From Cytophagales bacterium (GTDB lineage Bacteria > Bacteroidota > Bacteroidia > Cytophagales > ES-bin-26), in NCBI GenBank assembly GCA_014379925.1, contig JACMKY010000612.1:1-7435 (forward strand): DNA of 7,435 nt. The letters are read 5' to 3'. The notes under the pieces were generated by a model, which saw nothing but the letters and a program-made list of their open reading frames with translations, searched no databases and was not told the DNA's origin. Position 1 is the stretch's first letter. Each line of letters begins with the position of its first letter. The translations under genes were made by a program, and so were the position numbers. Below, piece after piece: positions 5,013-7,435 of this stretch.

Positions 5013-7435
5013 TACTCCTTCATCACAAACTCGTCGAGGTTCATGATGGCGTTGGCAACGACCGTGAGGGCCGCCCGTTGTCGGCGGTCCGGCTGGCGGG
5101 CACTTTTCGGATCGACCAGAAATTTGGGGACCTCGGCCGGATTTTCCCGGTAGTACTGATCCGCTTGCTGGTACAAGTCGGTGAGCACCCGCAGGACCGG
5201 GGGCTTGGGCGCTTTGAAGGTGGCCAACTGGTAGCCTCTTTTCAACTGATCCTCTAACCGGCTACCCGCCTGCTGCATCCGGGACGCCAGGCCACGGGCG
5301 GCGGTGAGGTACACCGTATCGTTGAGGGTGACCAGGGCTTGCAAGGGCGTGTTGGTGCGGATGCGCCGGGAAACGCAGACTTCCCGTCCGGCGGCGTCGA
5401 AGGTCATCAGGGAAGGATAGGGACTGGAACGCCGCCAGAAAGTGTACATCGCCCGGCGGTAGGCGTCTTCGCCACCGCTGTTTTTCCACTCCATCCCGCT
5501 GTAGACTACCTGCCACACGCCGTCGGGTTGCGGGGGCATCACGCTCTTGCCGTGCATTTTCGGACTCAGCAGGCCACCCACCGCCAGGGCCTGGTCGCGG
5601 ATCTGCTCGGCCGTCAGCCGCACGCGGGGACCCCGGGCCAGGAGGCGGTTGGCCGGGTCCCGCTCGGTCAGCTGCGGGGTGGTCCGGGAGGATTGCCGGT
5701 AGGTGTTGGACATTACCAACAACTTGAGCAGTTTTTTTACGCGCCACTGCTGTTCATTCACGAAAGTCAGCGCCAGCCAGTCCAACAGTTCGGGGTGCGA
5801 CGGCTTGGTTCCCTGCGAACCGAAATCCTCCAGGCTTTCCACCAGGCCAACCCCGAACAACTGCTCCCAGAAGCGATTGACCGCCACCCGGGCGGTGAGG
5901 GGGTTGCGTTCGTCCACCAGCCACCTGGCCAGTCCCAGGCGGTTTTTCGGGTACTGGCCGAAACCCGGCAGGGATTGGGGCGTGGCGGGCTGCACTTCCT
6001 GGCCCTTGGTGAGCCAGTTGCCGCGCGTAAACACGAAGCTCTTCCTCCGGAAATCGTCCGGATTTTCCTGCAGGATGGGCGTCCGTTCGGTTTTGGCGTT
6101 GAGCAACGCCACCAAGGTGCGCGCCACGGCGGGGTAACCGGGTTGGTTGGCCCCCGGCAGGGAACCGGTAAAGAGCACCCATTCCAGTTGGCACACGTAA
6201 TCCTGCGGGTTCTTCAACTGCGCATTCCGGAAAACGAAGTACAGGTCGTGCTTCCCGGCGGTGGGTTGCAGGGAAACCAGGTTGCGGGCGGGCGACCAGT
6301 TTCCCTTCGAATGGTGGGTCCGGTAGGTGCCAATCACTTCGCCATCCAGCCGGTCCTTGCGGATTTCCAGCGTGCCACCGTCCTGGTCGGAGCCCACGCT
6401 GAGGATCAGGTTCGTCTTGCCGGCTAAATTCACGCCGGGCAGCCGGGCGTAGCCGTCGTGGCCGCCGCCCAGGTACTTGCCGTCGGAGAGGGCAGCGTTG
6501 GTGAGTTGCCCGAACGAGTGCGGGTGAATCTTGGGCTCGCCGATCGTGAGCAGCTGCTCCAATTCGTGCGCTTCCCTTTCGGCTTCCCCGGCCGGCAACT
6601 GTTGCTTGATCCAGTCCTTCACCCGCGTGATTTTAGCGGTGTCCTCGGGTTGGTAATGGTGTAAATTCGGGTATTCGCCGGGTACGTCTTCGTCGCGGGT
6701 ATTGTTAAAGAACGCCATGGACTGGTAAAATTCTTCGTGGCGGATCGGATCGTACGGGTGACTGTGGCACTGCACGCAACCGATGGTCGTGCCCTGCCAG
6801 ACTTCCCAGGTGTTGCTCACGCGGTCGATCAGCGAAGCGGTCCGGAACTCTTCGTCGTCGGTTCCTCCCTCGTCGTTGTTGGACGTGTTCCGGTGGTAAG
6901 CCGTGGCAATGCGCTGTTCCTCGGTAGGCGCGGGCAGCAAGTCGCCCGCCAGTTGCTCAATGGTGAACTGGTCGAACGGCTTGTCTTGATTAAAGGAGTT
7001 GATGACGTAGTCGCGGTAGCGCCACACGTTGCGGTACTGGTCTTTCTCGTAGCCCTTCGTGTCTGAATAGCGGGCCAGGTCCAACCACATCGCCGCCCAG
7101 CGTTCGCCGTAGTGCGGGGAGGCCAGCAGCCGATCCACTTGCCGCTCGTAGGCACCGGGTGAGGCGTCCCGGACGAAATCCCGCACCTCCGCCTCGGTGG
7201 GGGGCAAACCGATCAGGTCCAGGCTCAGGCGGCGCAGCAACGTGGCTTGGTCGGCCGGGGGAGAAGGACGGAGGCTGTCCCGGTGGAGGCGGGCCAGAAT
7301 GAAATTATCCACCGGATTCCGGGCCCAACCGGGCGACGCGGCCGGAACGGACGGCTTTTTGGGTGGCAGGTAGGCCCAGTGATCCGCCCAATCCGCCCCT
7401 TGCCGGATCCATTTTTTCAACGTGGTAATTTCTTC
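5012..7435 (-). CDS. PSCyt2-PSD1 (DUF1549/DUF1553) protein with c-type heme motif and CBM6-like module, N-terminus outside the window
   Basis: The frame is open to the right edge, where EEITTLKKWIRQGADWADHW is the usual end of a PSCyt1 cytochrome c domain. The true start, and probably a signal peptide with a first heme site, therefore lie outside; the TTG at 7418-7420 is not a real start. Numbering from that TTG (802 residues), 35-245 is PSCyt2/DUF1549 with GLPPT, YGERWAAMWLDLARYSDTKG and a CVQCH heme-attachment motif at 215-219 within GCVQCHSHPYDPI. Residues 300-420 form a beta-rich module like CBM6 (DGGTLEIRKDRLDGEVIGTY ... HDLYFVFRN). Residues 480-760 are PSD1/DUF1553 (NRLGLARWLVDERNPLTARV, VNRFWEQLFGVGLVES, RRIRTNTPLQALVTLND). 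The protein is expected in the periplasm or envelope, where redox-linked polysaccharide breakdown has been suggested for the family but not settled. DUF1501, its usual partner, is two genes downstream. Confidence 0.93.
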   Translation of the reverse strand, partial: EEITTLKKWIRQGADWADHWAYLPPKKPSVPAASPGWARNPVDNFILARLHRDSLRPSPPADQATLLRRLSLDLIGLPPTEAEVRDFVRDASPGAYERQVDRLLASPHYGERWAAMWLDLARYSDTKGYEKDQYRNVWRYRDYVINSFNQDKPFDQFTIEQLAGDLLPAPTEEQRIATAYHRNTSNNDEGGTDDEEFRTASLIDRVSNTWEVWQGTTIGCVQCHSHPYDPIRHEEFYQSMAFFNNTRDEDVPGEYPNLHHYQPEDTAKITRVKDWIKQQLPAGEAEREAHELEQLLTIGEPKIHPHSFGQLTNAALSDGKYLGGGHDGYARLPGVNLAGKTNLILSVGSDQDGGTLEIRKDRLDGEVIGTYRTHHSKGNWSPARNLVSLQPTAGKHDLYFVFRNAQLKNPQDYVCQLEWVLFTGSLPGANQPGYPAVARTLVALLNAKTERTPILQENPDDFRRKSFVFTRGNWLTKGQEVQPATPQSLPGFGQYPKNRLGLARWLVDERNPLTARVAVNRFWEQLFGVGLVESLEDFGSQGTKPSHPELLDWLALTFVNEQQWRVKKLLKLLVMSNTYRQSSRTTPQLTERDPANRLLARGPRVRLTAEQIRDQALAVGGLLSPKMHGKSVMPPQPDGVWQVVYSGMEWKNSGGEDAYRRAMYTFWRRSSPYPSLMTFDAAGREVCVSRRIRTNTPLQALVTLNDTVYLTAARGLASRMQQAGSRLEDQLKRGYQLATFKAPKPPVLRVLTDLYQQADQYYRENPAEVPKFLVDPKSARQPDRRQRAALTVVANAIMNLDEFVMKE

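Noticed and set aside
5339..6427. Long plus-strand open frame of 362 codons opposite the PSD1 gene
   Set aside because: The opposite strand encodes a clear PSCyt2-PSD1 protein with recognised motifs. Long antisense frames are expected in GC-rich coding DNA, and the translation resembles no family.

Overview
The window looks like chromosomal sequence from a member of the Bacteroidota, probably a Cytophagales lineage of the Spirosoma/Larkinella kind. This is an inference from three things. The sensor protein ends in the QEEEMRQNMEELEATQEEM type of coiled coil common in that group. Clear Shine-Dalgarno sites are nearly absent. A PSCyt/PSD1 plus DUF1501 gene pair, best known from Planctomycetes but also present in Cytophagales, sits in a moderately GC-rich background. 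All recognised genes lie on the minus strand, so transcription runs right to left.

Right part (4130-7435): the 3' portion of a large PSCyt2-PSD1 (DUF1549/DUF1553) protein with a c-type heme motif and an embedded CBM6-like module enters from beyond the right edge and stops at 5012. Downstream is a roughly 170-base spacer holding a 14-bp tandem repeat and three copies of the 9-mer AATGTCGAA. A lower-GC gene for a predicted PD-(D/E)XK nuclease-fold protein follows (4130-4840).

Middle (2059-4129): 25 bases past the nuclease-like gene lies a DUF1501 protein of the sulfatase/alkaline phosphatase-like superfamily, exported by Tat and possibly a lipoprotein (2608-4104). PSD1 and DUF1501 proteins are normally neighbours and probably work together at the cell envelope, likely on polysaccharide or other polymer substrates. 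Here the nuclease-like gene splits the pair. The next ~550 bases hold no convincing intact gene, only a doubtful plus-strand gene remnant and two short palindromes.

Left part (1-2058): a membrane sensor (TM, CHASE3-like, TM, HAMP-like, GAF, coiled coil) ends at a TAA. Directly after that TAA, in the same frame, the sequence still encodes the start of a PAS domain. That PAS continues in another frame after a +1 shift, meets a TAG, and loses similarity near position 216. The sensor therefore seems to have lost a C-terminal PAS (and perhaps more) by stepwise decay. The far left edge carries a 30-bp-period direct repeat.

No RNA genes, CRISPR arrays, insertion sequences or complete mobile elements were seen. 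The points most worth a second look are the broken PAS tail and the nuclease-like gene lodged inside the PSD1/DUF1501 pair.
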